Under the pieces are notes generated by a model. That model was not told where the DNA came from and searched no databases. It worked only from the letters and a program-made list of their open reading frames with translations. Both the position numbers and the translations under genes were made by a program. Below, one piece after another: positions 18,190 to 26,044 of a stretch of DNA of 64,000 nucleotides (its first letter is position 1; each line of letters opens with the position of its first letter). This DNA is from DATKUK01 sp035530655 (GTDB lineage: Bacteria; Planctomycetota; Phycisphaerae; UBA1845; DATKUK01): contig DATKUK010000063.1 of assembly GCA_035530655.1 (NCBI GenBank), positions 62,001-126,000 on the forward strand, written 5' to 3'.

Positions 18190-18369
18190 TCCTCCTAGGA
18201 CCTCGGGAACCAGCCGCAACGGCATACCCGTGCGCAGGACATAAACGATCCCCGTCAGGCACGCCCGATCGGGTACCCGCGGACGGCCGCCTTTGGGCTT
18301 GGGTGGCTCCGCCGGCAGAAGCGGTTTGATCTCGTTTCAAAGACGATCGGAAACCAATGTGAATGCCAT
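18190..18369 (-). pseudogene. IS5-type transposase N-terminal remnant
   Basis: Sixty codons from an ATG read MAFTLVSDRL, an in-frame TGA, then NEIKPLLPAEPPKPKGG, RPRVPDRACLTGIVYVLRTG and MPLRLVPEVLGG. This is the N-terminus of an IS5-family transposase (the DUF4096-like helix-turn-helix segment with PPxPxGGRPRVPDR and ALTGIIFVLRSGIPWR in its relatives). The stop replaces an expected Trp (TGG to TGA), and homology ends after about 60 codons, so the gene is dead. It abuts the inverted repeat of an intact IS just upstream (right side), with GGGCTGTTTCAAAACCC between, probably the IS5 end. Confidence 0.85.
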
Positions 18370-18440
18370 GGCGTCGCCTCCATGCTATCCCTGGCATCCT
18401 GATCATCGGCACAATCATGGGTTTTGAAACAGCCCTTAAA

Positions 18441-19876
18441 TTCGACTTTCGCACTTATGCGGCCTGTTTGACCGCGTGGATTAAGGACTTCAGGACGTTT
18501 CGGCTACCCCGGCCGGTCAGCGGGAGCGCCGAAACCTGCTGGCGAACGCTTTCCTGCCGCAGGGTGGCCAGCATGTCGGCGAACGACGGGCGCGCCTTGC
18601 TGCGATACCACGGACGCAGGATGGGACGGTAACAGCGATGCCCTACCGACGCGAACCACAACATGATCAGGCTGTACAACAACATTGCCGTCGGCGCCGT
18701 TCGCTCGACCGCGCGCCGTGTCCAGCCTTGCGGCTGCTCGAAGCCGAGATGCCCTTTGCTGTGCTGGAACGCTTCCTCGATCGACCAACGCAGGGCATAC
18801 CACGTCAGCACATCGGTGGCCGAGGCTTCGTGGCACGTCGAGTAAAACGCCTGAACCGTCCGTCCGCCGGTCAGCGGCTCGACGGCCACCGCGCGCACGG
18901 GTCGCTCCGGCATCGCATACAGGTACGCGACGCGATCGACCAGGCGCACACGATCTTTGCGCCCATAGATATTCAACGTCAGGCGTCGTCCGCGGGTCTG
19001 CAGCATCTCGCGCGGCGACGGCAAGCGCGCCCCCCGTCGGCGCGGCCGACCGGGCGTACCCGGCTTGCGGGCGGGGGCGGGCTCATGCAGTCGCGCGTCC
19101 AGATCGAGCCGACTGGTCAGATCACAGTTGTCCGGCAGGTTCCGATAGACGCTCTTGCCGCCGTAGGCCGAGTCCGCCATCGCATGAAAGCGTCGATTCT
19201 CGCGGTAGGGGCACAGAAGCTGAAGCATCTCGACCGCCAGCTCGGGGCGGGTGCGATAGACCAGCCGTTTTTTCGTGGCCGTCTTCTTGTTGACGTACAG
19301 GCGAAACAGAATCGGCAGGCAGAAGTACCGATCCGGACAGAAGGGCAAGCGAACGATCACCCCGAGCACCACCCAACTGTGCCCCCAGCTGGTCAGGGCG
19401 ACCTTGCGCGTGCTGAGCAGAGGGTCATGGTGCATGCCCACGCCAAAGATTTTCAACCCCCGCTTGCGAGCCAGCGTGTCGTCGAGGGCCAACAGGACCG
19501 GCCCCTTACCGAGCCAGGGCAGGATCAGGTCAAAGACCGCCAGCCCGAGTGCATCCAGAGACCATCGGGCGGTGGCAAAGACCCGGTGGAAGGCGGAATG
19601 GTGCTTGCTGTTCACCGCGTCGGCGGCCAGGATCATGCCCGTGATCGTTCGCCGGCGGGCGAACACCCAGCCCGTCACAATCGTCACGAAGCTGACGAAG
19701 GTCGGGGCGGTCATCACGCAAGAAACCTGTTGCAGAAGTTCCTGGAAAGACGATACAAGAGTCACGGCGAGCCTCCTTGCTCCATGCGTTGTCCCTACAA
19801 CCAACGCATCGGCCAGGAGGCTTGTTTTTGCTTAAACCACGATCATTCATCACCTTCCGAAAGTGCGAAAGTCGAA
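18441..19876 (-). mobile_element. Complete insertion sequence with 16-bp perfect terminal inverted repeats (DDE transposase)
   Basis: A 1,436-base element bounded by TTCGACTTTCGCACTT at 18441-18456 and its exact reverse complement AAGTGCGAAAGTCGAA at 19861-19876. One transposase gene fills it, and its TAA stop lies inside the left repeat. No target-site duplication can be recognised: the left flank ends TTAAA and the right begins CTCAG. That suggests a deletion or rearrangement after insertion. The left flank is an IS5-type remnant; the right flank is the end of an AAA-ATPase gene, whose stop codon lies 8 bases outside the repeat. Confidence 0.93.
18455..19804 (-). CDS. IS transposase (IS4/IS701-like DDE superfamily)
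   Basis: A 449-residue transposase. It contains the DDE-fold core with probable catalytic acidic residues in LALDDTLARKRG (about residue 109), FHAMADSAYGGKS (about residue 215) and the RWSIEEAFQHSKGHLGFEQ segment with the conserved YALRWSIEEAF pattern near 350. A zinc-free N-terminal region precedes them and a basic insertion (RKPGTPGRPRRRG) separates the second and third. It is the sole gene of the IS bounded by the 16-bp inverted repeats and has no frameshift or stop, so it could still be active. Assignment to IS701 or IS4 needs a family search. Confidence 0.92.
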   Translation of the reverse strand: MVVGTTHGARRLAVTLVSSFQELLQQVSCVMTAPTFVSFVTIVTGWVFARRRTITGMILAADAVNSKHHSAFHRVFATARWSLDALGLAVFDLILPWLGKGPVLLALDDTLARKRGLKIFGVGMHHDPLLSTRKVALTSWGHSWVVLGVIVRLPFCPDRYFCLPILFRLYVNKKTATKKRLVYRTRPELAVEMLQLLCPYRENRRFHAMADSAYGGKSVYRNLPDNCDLTSRLDLDARLHEPAPARKPGTPGRPRRRGARLPSPREMLQTRGRRLTLNIYGRKDRVRLVDRVAYLYAMPERPVRAVAVEPLTGGRTVQAFYSTCHEASATDVLTWYALRWSIEEAFQHSKGHLGFEQPQGWTRRAVERTAPTAMLLYSLIMLWFASVGHRCYRPILRPWYRSKARPSFADMLATLRQESVRQQVSALPLTGRGSRNVLKSLIHAVKQAA

Positions 19877-19884
19877 CTCAGAAC

Positions 19885-21132
19885 TCATCCAAGAACGCCC
19901 CCCGCAAACAGAACACCGAGGTTCGACTCCCCCCGCCAGTCGCGCAGGGCAGGGTGTTCTGTCCCGCGGATGATGTCGGCCGCACCACTCTCGACTTTCG
20001 AAAAACACAGGATTTGAGAGGGTTCGGCAATGCTCAGGATAACGGGCGAGTGGGTCGCCAGAAGGATCTGTGCGTCGTATACGGATGACAAGGACTGGAA
20101 AACGGTCTCAACTGCCCGCGGGTGGACACCGTTCTCCGGTTCCTCAATCAGATAGACCCCCGTTAACTTGCTCAGATAGGCGATGAGCGTCAGGGCCAGC
20201 AGACGCAGAGTTCCGTCCGATGCGGTCCAGGAAGGCACCTCCAGCTTGTCGCGGTAACAGATTACCAGATATCGGCTTCGATCTTCCGGACGCTCAATGG
20301 TCTTTACGTCTTCAATGTCGGGCAAAGCTGTTCGGACGTGCGAGACCCACTCGGCATGTTTGGCGGGATCATCTGTCTTCAGCCGTTCTATCACCCAAGG
20401 CAAGTTCGCTCCGTCCGGGCGGAATTTTCTTGGCTGACCGGGGGGGCTCGGGTTGCGCATGAGGGTGCTGTTGAGGATCAGCCTTTGTACGCCCTCCATC
20501 AACACGCCCTTCAGCCATGTCGCTACCGGGAACTTGGACTCATCTTCAGGCAGGTTCGCCAACGCAGAACGCCGAGGACCGAGCTTGAACGCATGATCCC
20601 AGCCGCGGCCGGTCTCATCATAGAAATTGTCATTGCCACCAGCGACCTTATTCACGATGGTCTTCGTGCCGCGCGTAGTCTTGGGGCTTATGAGCGTTTC
20701 CGGAGCAGTGGGCTCAGCGGGGAAGAGCGTCCTCTGCATAGGAGATCTTCCTTCCGGCGGCTTCAGCAGTACCTTTTCCTCGAGAATGCCCACCTCGCCA
20801 GACTGCGGGTCGGTTCCCACTGCCACTTCGTAGCGGACGAGCGACCATGTTTGGCGCTCCAGCAACTTGCGGCGCTCGTTTGGAATCTCCAGTTCGACGG
20901 CCAGCTCTATCCGGCCATCAGTGCGCCGCCACACCATGTCACGAAAATCCTGCGTTCGCTCGCTGATCGCCTTTTCCAAACCTTCGGATACCAGATCGCC
21001 CAGGAATGCCAACGCGTCCAGGAAAGTAGTCTTGCCGCTGGCATTGGGTCCGACCAGGACGTGGAAGTCGTCGAGACGCTGGCTGACATACCGCAGGCAG
21101 CGGTAGTTGAGTGCCTCAACCAAACGGATCAT
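19885..21132 (-). CDS. AAA-family ATPase (ATP-dependent OLD/SMC-type), first gene of a disrupted two-gene operon
   Basis: A 415-residue ATPase of the AAA_21/ABC-type fold. The Walker A motif VGPNASGKTTF lies near residue 28, an ABC-like LIEEPENGVHPRAV Walker B is near 340 and ATHSPVILSIAEP is the switch/His region. The N-terminus MIRLVEALNYRCLRYVSQRL is typical. The stop is TGA within ATGA (GGATGAGTTC), and the frame starting at that ATG reads MSSE before running into the inverted repeat of the IS. Such ATPases are commonly paired with a nuclease or Toprim-like partner in antiphage and toxin loci. Here the partner appears to have been lost to the IS and IS5 remnant. The ATPase role is inferred from family; the partner is inferred. 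Confidence 0.85.
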   Translation of the reverse strand: MIRLVEALNYRCLRYVSQRLDDFHVLVGPNASGKTTFLDALAFLGDLVSEGLEKAISERTQDFRDMVWRRTDGRIELAVELEIPNERRKLLERQTWSLVRYEVAVGTDPQSGEVGILEEKVLLKPPEGRSPMQRTLFPAEPTAPETLISPKTTRGTKTIVNKVAGGNDNFYDETGRGWDHAFKLGPRRSALANLPEDESKFPVATWLKGVLMEGVQRLILNSTLMRNPSPPGQPRKFRPDGANLPWVIERLKTDDPAKHAEWVSHVRTALPDIEDVKTIERPEDRSRYLVICYRDKLEVPSWTASDGTLRLLALTLIAYLSKLTGVYLIEEPENGVHPRAVETVFQSLSSVYDAQILLATHSPVILSIAEPSQILCFSKVESGAADIIRGTEHPALRDWRGESNLGVLFAGGVLG

Positions 21133-21313
21133 CTGATAACCTCCGCGTGCTCCGGACCGGTGCGACCCGCGCGTTTCGCGATTGGATCGTCAATGACCAA
21201 GGCTGCACCCATGATACTTGAGGAGAGTGTACAGATCGAGCAGGCGGAAGTTGCTCCTCCATACCGCCTTCCCGGGTGTGTACCATACAATGGTGCTCTT
21301 CCGCACGGCCACT

Positions 21314-22831
21314 TTAAGCGGGCTTTTCGATCTGATACTTCTTGATCCGATACCGCAGATTATCGCGGCTGATGCCCAGGGCGCGGGCGGCTTTGGATTG
21401 GTTCCACTTCGCGTCGGTCAGGGCCTTGACGATCAGGGCCTTTTCGTAGTCCCACAGGCTGGCGGGGTCGCCCGTGGCCGAGGCGGGCGGCTGCGTGGCG
21501 GCCAGCTCGCGCGGCAGGTGCTCGGGCTCGATAACCTGCCCGTCGGCCAGCAGGACGGCCCGTTCCACGATGTTCTGAAGCTCGCGGATGTTGCCCGGCC
21601 ACTGGTGCGCGGTCAGGGCGGCCATCGCATCGTCGCTTACCTTAGGCACGGGCACGGCCAACTGCCCGGCCGCGTGGCCGATGAAGTGCTCGATCAGCGG
21701 CGGCACGTCTTCCAGTCGATGTCGCAGCGGCGGCAGGTCGATCGGGAACACGTTCAGCCGATAGTACAGATCCTGGCGGAAGTCGCCGCCCTCGATGGCC
21801 TGCTGGAGGTTGCGGTTGGTGGCGGCGATCACGCGAACGTCGCTTACCACCGTCTGCGTGCCGCCTACGCGGACGAACTGCCGCTCCTGAAGCACGCGAA
21901 GCAGCTTGATCTGGATGGCTGGTGAGATGTCGCCGATCTCGTCGAGAAAGATCGTACCCCCATCGGCCAGCTCGAAGCGACCGACCTTCTGCGACACCGC
22001 GCCGGTGAACGCGCCCTTCTCGTGGCCGAACAGTTCCGACTCGAGCAGCGTCTCGGGCAGCGCGGCGCAGTTGACGGCGATGAAGGCCGACTCGTTCCGC
22101 GGCGACACGTGATGGATGTAGCGGGCGATCAATTCCTTGCCCGTGCCGGTCTCGCCCAGCAGCAGCACGGTGGCGTTGCTGGCGGCCACCCGCCGGGCCA
22201 GGTTGAGCACCTGCTGAAGCGCGGGGCTCTGCCCGACGATCTTCTCCTCGCCGGCCACCACGGTCCGCAGGGCGGTGGCTTCGTTTTTGAGCTTGTGATG
22301 GGCCTGGGCGTGGGTGGCGCCGCTGGCGGCGAGGTTGGCGAACACCTGAAGCAGCGACAGCTCGGCGTCGGAAAACTCGCTCCCGTCGGCCTTGTTCATC
22401 ACCTCGACCACGCCGATGACCTGCTCGTTGTGGATCATGGGCGCGGCGATCAGGCTGCGGGTGGGGAACTGCACCTTCTCGGAGATCTTGCTGAACCAGT
22501 CCTGCTCGTGGTGTACGTCGGTGACGCGGACGGGCTTGCCGGTGCTCACGACGCGGCCCCCCAGGCCGAGGTCGGCGTCGAACTCCTCGTTGAGCAGCAC
22601 GTCGCCACCGCCGCCGTGCGCGGCCTTGAAGATCAACTTGCTGCGGCGCTTGTCGAGCAGCAGCACCGAGGAAGCCTCGGCCTGCATGACGGCCGCCGCC
22701 GAGCGGGCGATGGCCGCCAGCGTCTGCGGCAAGTCGAGGGTGTCGTTGATGGCCGCCGACGCCTCGATCAGCGCCGAGAGCGCCTCGGCAGGCAGACTTG
22801 CCGGCAGGATGGAGGTTTTCGGTTGCGGCAT
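21314..22831 (-). CDS. GAF-domain sigma-54-dependent transcriptional activator
   Basis: A 505-residue activator with three domains. Residues about 20-165 are a GAF sensor (SSVLLLDKRRSKLIFKAAHG, GLGGRVVSTGKPVRVTD, APMIHNEQVIGVVEVMNK). About 195-430 is the AAA+ sigma-54 activation domain with LLLGETGTGKELIA (Walker A), GHEKGAFTGAVSQK (the GAFTGA loop that contacts sigma-54), GGTIFLDEIGD (Walker B) and WPGNIRELQNIVERA. The last about 45 residues are a Fis-type HTH (NQSKAARALGISRDNLRYRI). There is no receiver domain, so it responds to a GAF ligand or another signal rather than to a histidine kinase. A divergent ECF sigma gene begins 225 bases away. Confidence 0.95.
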   Translation of the reverse strand: MPQPKTSILPASLPAEALSALIEASAAINDTLDLPQTLAAIARSAAAVMQAEASSVLLLDKRRSKLIFKAAHGGGGDVLLNEEFDADLGLGGRVVSTGKPVRVTDVHHEQDWFSKISEKVQFPTRSLIAAPMIHNEQVIGVVEVMNKADGSEFSDAELSLLQVFANLAASGATHAQAHHKLKNEATALRTVVAGEEKIVGQSPALQQVLNLARRVAASNATVLLLGETGTGKELIARYIHHVSPRNESAFIAVNCAALPETLLESELFGHEKGAFTGAVSQKVGRFELADGGTIFLDEIGDISPAIQIKLLRVLQERQFVRVGGTQTVVSDVRVIAATNRNLQQAIEGGDFRQDLYYRLNVFPIDLPPLRHRLEDVPPLIEHFIGHAAGQLAVPVPKVSDDAMAALTAHQWPGNIRELQNIVERAVLLADGQVIEPEHLPRELAATQPPASATGDPASLWDYEKALIVKALTDAKWNQSKAARALGISRDNLRYRIKKYQIEKPA

Positions 22832-23056
22832 GGTCGTTTCAACCCGCCGATCTGGCGCGGCCTTGCGACCGGGCGCTACGTTGCGGGGTATTTTGCCACG
22901 TCGGCAGCGGTCTGGCCAGCGACTTCGCTCTGCGGCGAGCCCGCCGTGTACCCGCCCGACCGCGTTGGCCGGCCAGAAGAACGTATCGGCAGTGCAAAAT
23001 ACGCCCTACAATGCGGCCCAGGCGATACTTGGCGCTGTGTGGCGAGACGAGTGTTC

Positions 23057-23692
23057 ATGTCGGGATCCGACGACCAGAGCGGCAAGACCCCCAGCGACGA
23101 GCAACTGCTGGCAGGACACCTAGCGGGCGAGCCGGGCCGGTTCGAGCAATTGGTCAGGCGCCATAATCGCGAGTTGTACCACTTCCTGGCGCGGTTCACC
23201 GGTAACCAAGCTGCGGCTGAGGACCTGGTGCAGGAGGCGTTCCTCCAGGTGCACGTGTCGGCGGCGGGGTTCGACCCGTCGCGTCGGTTTCGCCCGTGGC
23301 TTTTCGCGATTGCGGCCAATAAGGCGCGGGACATGATGCGGTGGCGGTCGCGCCGCCCCGAGCTGCCTCTCGAGGGCGGGTCGGGCAGCTCGGACGAGCC
23401 CGGCGGCAGTCTGCTGGAGTTGCTGAGCGGCCAGGAACATGATCCGAGCGACCGTCTGGCCGAGCGGGAGCAGCAGCAGCTCGTTCGCGAGGTGGTCGAG
23501 CAGATGCCGGATCATCTGCGGGAGGCCTTGATCCTGGGCTATTACCACCGGCTGGCCTACAAGGAGATTGCCGAGGTGCTGGCGATCCCGCTCGGGACGG
23601 TCAAGAGCCGGCTTCACGCGGCGGTGGGGCACTTCGCCCGCGAGTGGCGCGACCGCGTCGAGCAGCGAACCAGCGGCGGGTCGGAGCCGTAG
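23057..23692 (+). CDS. ECF (extracytoplasmic function) RNA polymerase sigma factor
   Basis: A 211-residue sigma-70-family factor. Region 2 is visible as EQLVRRHNRELYHFLARFTGNQAAAEDLVQEAFLQVHV and region 4 as LREALILGYYHRLAYKEIAEVLAIPLGTVKSRLHAAVGHF; regions 1.1 and 3 are absent, defining the ECF class. The ATG at 23057 was taken in place of a longer frame; a GTG two codons earlier is possible. Its partner is the downstream membrane anti-sigma-like protein, 75 bases away. It is divergent from the GAF/sigma-54 activator. Confidence 0.94.
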   Translation: MSGSDDQSGKTPSDEQLLAGHLAGEPGRFEQLVRRHNRELYHFLARFTGNQAAAEDLVQEAFLQVHVSAAGFDPSRRFRPWLFAIAANKARDMMRWRSRRPELPLEGGSGSSDEPGGSLLELLSGQEHDPSDRLAEREQQQLVREVVEQMPDHLREALILGYYHRLAYKEIAEVLAIPLGTVKSRLHAAVGHFAREWRDRVEQRTSGGSEP

Positions 23693-23767
23693 CATGTTTG
23701 GTGGACCAATCGATTGTTGCACTCGGAGCGTTGCTGAGGGAGCGGAAGCAGGCGGATTGTAACGATT

Positions 23768-24775
23768 ATGCCGGATATACCGGAAAATCTTGAGCAGTGG
23801 CTGCTCGACTATCACTTGGGCCAGCTCGACCCGGAGCAGGCCCGGCGGGTGTCGCGCCTGATCGGCGAGGACGCCGAAGTCGCCGCCCAGAGCCGACGCG
23901 TAGAGCGTCTGGTGGGCCGACTGGACGGTTACACGGCGCCTGAGCCGCCGGCGGACCTGGCTGACAAGGTGCTGGCGCGGGTGGAGTCGTTCAAGGCCAC
24001 GACGGTCCGGCTGGAAGAGGCGGGCTCACCCGCGGCGGGAGGCGAGGCGGGCAGCGGCGAATCGGGCTGGCGGCTGTGGTCGGTGCGCGAGTTGGTGGTG
24101 ATGGCTGCGGCTTTGGCGGTGATTGTGGGGGTGTTCTTTCCGGCGGCGTATCGGGTGCGGTCGGTTGCTCGGCGCGATCAATGCCAGGCGAACCTGGCAC
24201 AATTGGGTTACTCGATGGCGGGTTATGCAGCCGATCACGATGAGGCCTTGCCCTACGCGGGTCACGTGCCCGGCACGGTGTGGTTGCGGGCCGGCGAGCC
24301 CAACCGGCCGGTGGCTGCCAACACGCGGCACCTCTACCGGCTGGTGAAGGACGGGCGTGTCAGGAGGATGCGGCTGTTTGTCTGTCCGTCCTCCAGGGAC
24401 GACAGGCCGATGGAGGTGGACGATCCGACGGCGATGGATGACTTTGCCGATGCCTCCAATGTCAGTTACAGCTTCCAAAACCAGGGCAAACGGCCTTTGC
24501 GTATCAACCTGCGGGTGCATTTGCCTATTCTGGCGGATCGCAATCCGTTCATCCGAGGGGGGCAGTTCCGTGTGGGAAGGCGCACGGACGTGAACTCCGA
24601 CGCGCACGGTCGCGGCAAGGGCCAGAATGTGCTGTACTGGGACGGCAGCGTTCTTTGGCGTGACAGCGCGGCCGCCGGTCCGGAGGGCGACAACATCTGG
24701 TTGGCGGGGCAGCAGCGGCAGTACCAGGGCACCGAAGAGCCGCTGAGCGAGACCGACGCATTTCTGATTCCGTAA
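23768..24775 (+). CDS. Membrane anti-sigma-like protein fused to a pseudopilin/DUF1559-like domain
   Basis: A 335-residue protein immediately after an ECF sigma gene. Residues about 1-75 are acidic and helical (PENLEQWLLDYHLGQLDPEQARRVSRLIGED), the position and character of an anti-sigma N-terminus, though no HxxxCxxC zinc motif is seen. A TM segment is VRELVVMAAALAVIVGVFFPA near 105-125. The periplasmic part begins ARRDQCQANLAQLGYSMAGYAADHDEALP, and later has GKGQNVLYWDGSVLWRD, which resembles the C-terminal Asp-Gly (GxNxLFxDGHV) signature of DUF1559/pilin-like G-type proteins of Planctomycetota. The fusion is unusual and could couple an extracytoplasmic sensor domain to sigma control. Function is inferred from context. 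Confidence 0.7.
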   Translation: MPDIPENLEQWLLDYHLGQLDPEQARRVSRLIGEDAEVAAQSRRVERLVGRLDGYTAPEPPADLADKVLARVESFKATTVRLEEAGSPAAGGEAGSGESGWRLWSVRELVVMAAALAVIVGVFFPAAYRVRSVARRDQCQANLAQLGYSMAGYAADHDEALPYAGHVPGTVWLRAGEPNRPVAANTRHLYRLVKDGRVRRMRLFVCPSSRDDRPMEVDDPTAMDDFADASNVSYSFQNQGKRPLRINLRVHLPILADRNPFIRGGQFRVGRRTDVNSDAHGRGKGQNVLYWDGSVLWRDSAAAGPEGDNIWLAGQQRQYQGTEEPLSETDAFLIP

Positions 24776-24825
24776 CCTCTCAAACTTGGCCTGTGTGGAT
24801 GGCGGACAAGCCGCTAGTGGGATTT

Positions 24826-24860
24826 GTGGCACGCCGGGACCCGTGGCACGTAGTGGCACG
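24826..24860 (+). repeat. Three direct copies of GTGGCACG upstream of an oxidoreductase gene
   Basis: GTGGCACG occurs at 24826-24833, 24843-24850 and 24853-24860, spaced 17 and 10 bases start to start, within 125 bases of the Gfo/Idh/MocA start codon. A GATATAAGC lies just after. The core TGGCAC also resembles the -24 half of a sigma-54 promoter, but no matching -12 GC element is seen. It may be an operator array; this is an inference. Confidence 0.5.
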
Positions 24861-24947
24861 GGGCAGGGCGGGGTGATATAAGCAGGTGCGCGGGACCGAT
24901 CTTGGAGCCGCAAGTCGGCAGGGGCTCAAGCTGAGGGAGGCGGGGTC

Positions 24948-25970
24948 ATGGCGGAGACCTCCAGCGCAGGGCGCGTCGGGTGGGCGGTTTTGGGGTGTGG
25001 GCGGGTGGCGGATCGGCGGATCGCGCCGGCCATCCTTGGGGCCGACAATGCCGAGTTGGTGGCGTTCTGCTCGCGGTCGCTTGATCGGGCCAGCGAGTAC
25101 ATGGAGCGCCACGAGGCGGAACTGGCGTTCGACAATCTGGACGAGATGCTTGCCGAGCCCGCTGTGGAGGCGGTGTACGTGGCTACGCCCAATGCGCTTC
25201 ACGTCGAAGGGGCGGTTGCCGCACTGGAGGCGGGCAAGCACGTTCTGGTCGACAAGCCGCTGGCCACCACACTGGACGATGCGCGGCAGATCGCCGAGGC
25301 GGCTCAGCGGGCGCGGCGGACGCTGTCGGTGATGTTTCAGATGCGGTACCACCCGGCCAACGAGCAGGTCAAGCAGATGATCGAGGAGGGGGCGCTGGGC
25401 AGGTTGAGCGTGGTGCGGGCGCAGATCGGTTTCTGGTTCGCACCGGCCGACGTGTGGCGGCACGATGTGGAGTTGGCCGGCGGCGGGCCGGGGATGGACC
25501 TGGCCCCTCATGCGATCGATCTGTTGCGGTCGTTGGCGGGCGACGTGACGGCCGTTCAGGCGACGACGGGGAACGTGCAGTTTCACTACAACGTGGAGGA
25601 CCTGGCGCTGGCGACGCTGTGGTTCGCGTCGGGTGCGATGGGGCGGTTGGACGTGTCGTATTGCACGCACGAGTACGGCGGGCGTGTGGAGGTGCACGGC
25701 AGCGAGGCCAGCGCGGTGATCGACGGCTCGCTTCAGCAAATCGGCGGATATCGGATCTGGTACCGACGGGGCAAGCCGGACGAGCCGGTGCAGATCGTGG
25801 AGGGGCAGACGAGCAACTGCTACGAAGCGGCGATCGAGGAGTTTTCCGACGCGGTGCTTCAGGGGCGTCAGCCGGCGATCACGGCTACGGATGGGCTGCG
25901 GAACCTGGAGGTGATCGAGGCGATGTACGAGTCGGCCCGGACCGAGCGGCGTGTGTCGCTGGAGGGATGA
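24948..25970 (+). CDS. Gfo/Idh/MocA-family oxidoreductase
   Basis: A 340-residue NAD(P)-dependent dehydrogenase. The Rossmann start reads VGWAVLGCGRVADRRIAPAI (GxGxxA); EAVYVATPNALH and HVLVDKPLATTLDDARQI carry the conserved DKP lysine; the C-terminal half has GPGMDLAPHAIDLLRSLAG with the conserved Asp-His. These families oxidise or isomerise sugars and inositols. It is preceded by a GGGAGG ribosome site, and the S9 peptidase gene follows 75 bases after it. Substrate not predictable. Confidence 0.9.
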   Translation: MAETSSAGRVGWAVLGCGRVADRRIAPAILGADNAELVAFCSRSLDRASEYMERHEAELAFDNLDEMLAEPAVEAVYVATPNALHVEGAVAALEAGKHVLVDKPLATTLDDARQIAEAAQRARRTLSVMFQMRYHPANEQVKQMIEEGALGRLSVVRAQIGFWFAPADVWRHDVELAGGGPGMDLAPHAIDLLRSLAGDVTAVQATTGNVQFHYNVEDLALATLWFASGAMGRLDVSYCTHEYGGRVEVHGSEASAVIDGSLQQIGGYRIWYRRGKPDEPVQIVEGQTSNCYEAAIEEFSDAVLQGRQPAITATDGLRNLEVIEAMYESARTERRVSLEG

Positions 25971-26044
25971 CGCCGATAGGGCGGCGTGACGCGTGTGGGG
26001 GAACCAAGCAGGCTCATTCAGGTTTTTTTCGTTGGGAGGTGATC

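Noticed and set aside
22022..23056. Upstream extension of the ECF sigma frame
   Set aside because: It is antisense to the GAF/sigma-54 activator; the sigma factor starts at 23057.
25454..26044. Upstream extension of the S9 peptidase frame
   Set aside because: It overlaps the oxidoreductase in another frame; the peptidase starts at the ATG at 26045.
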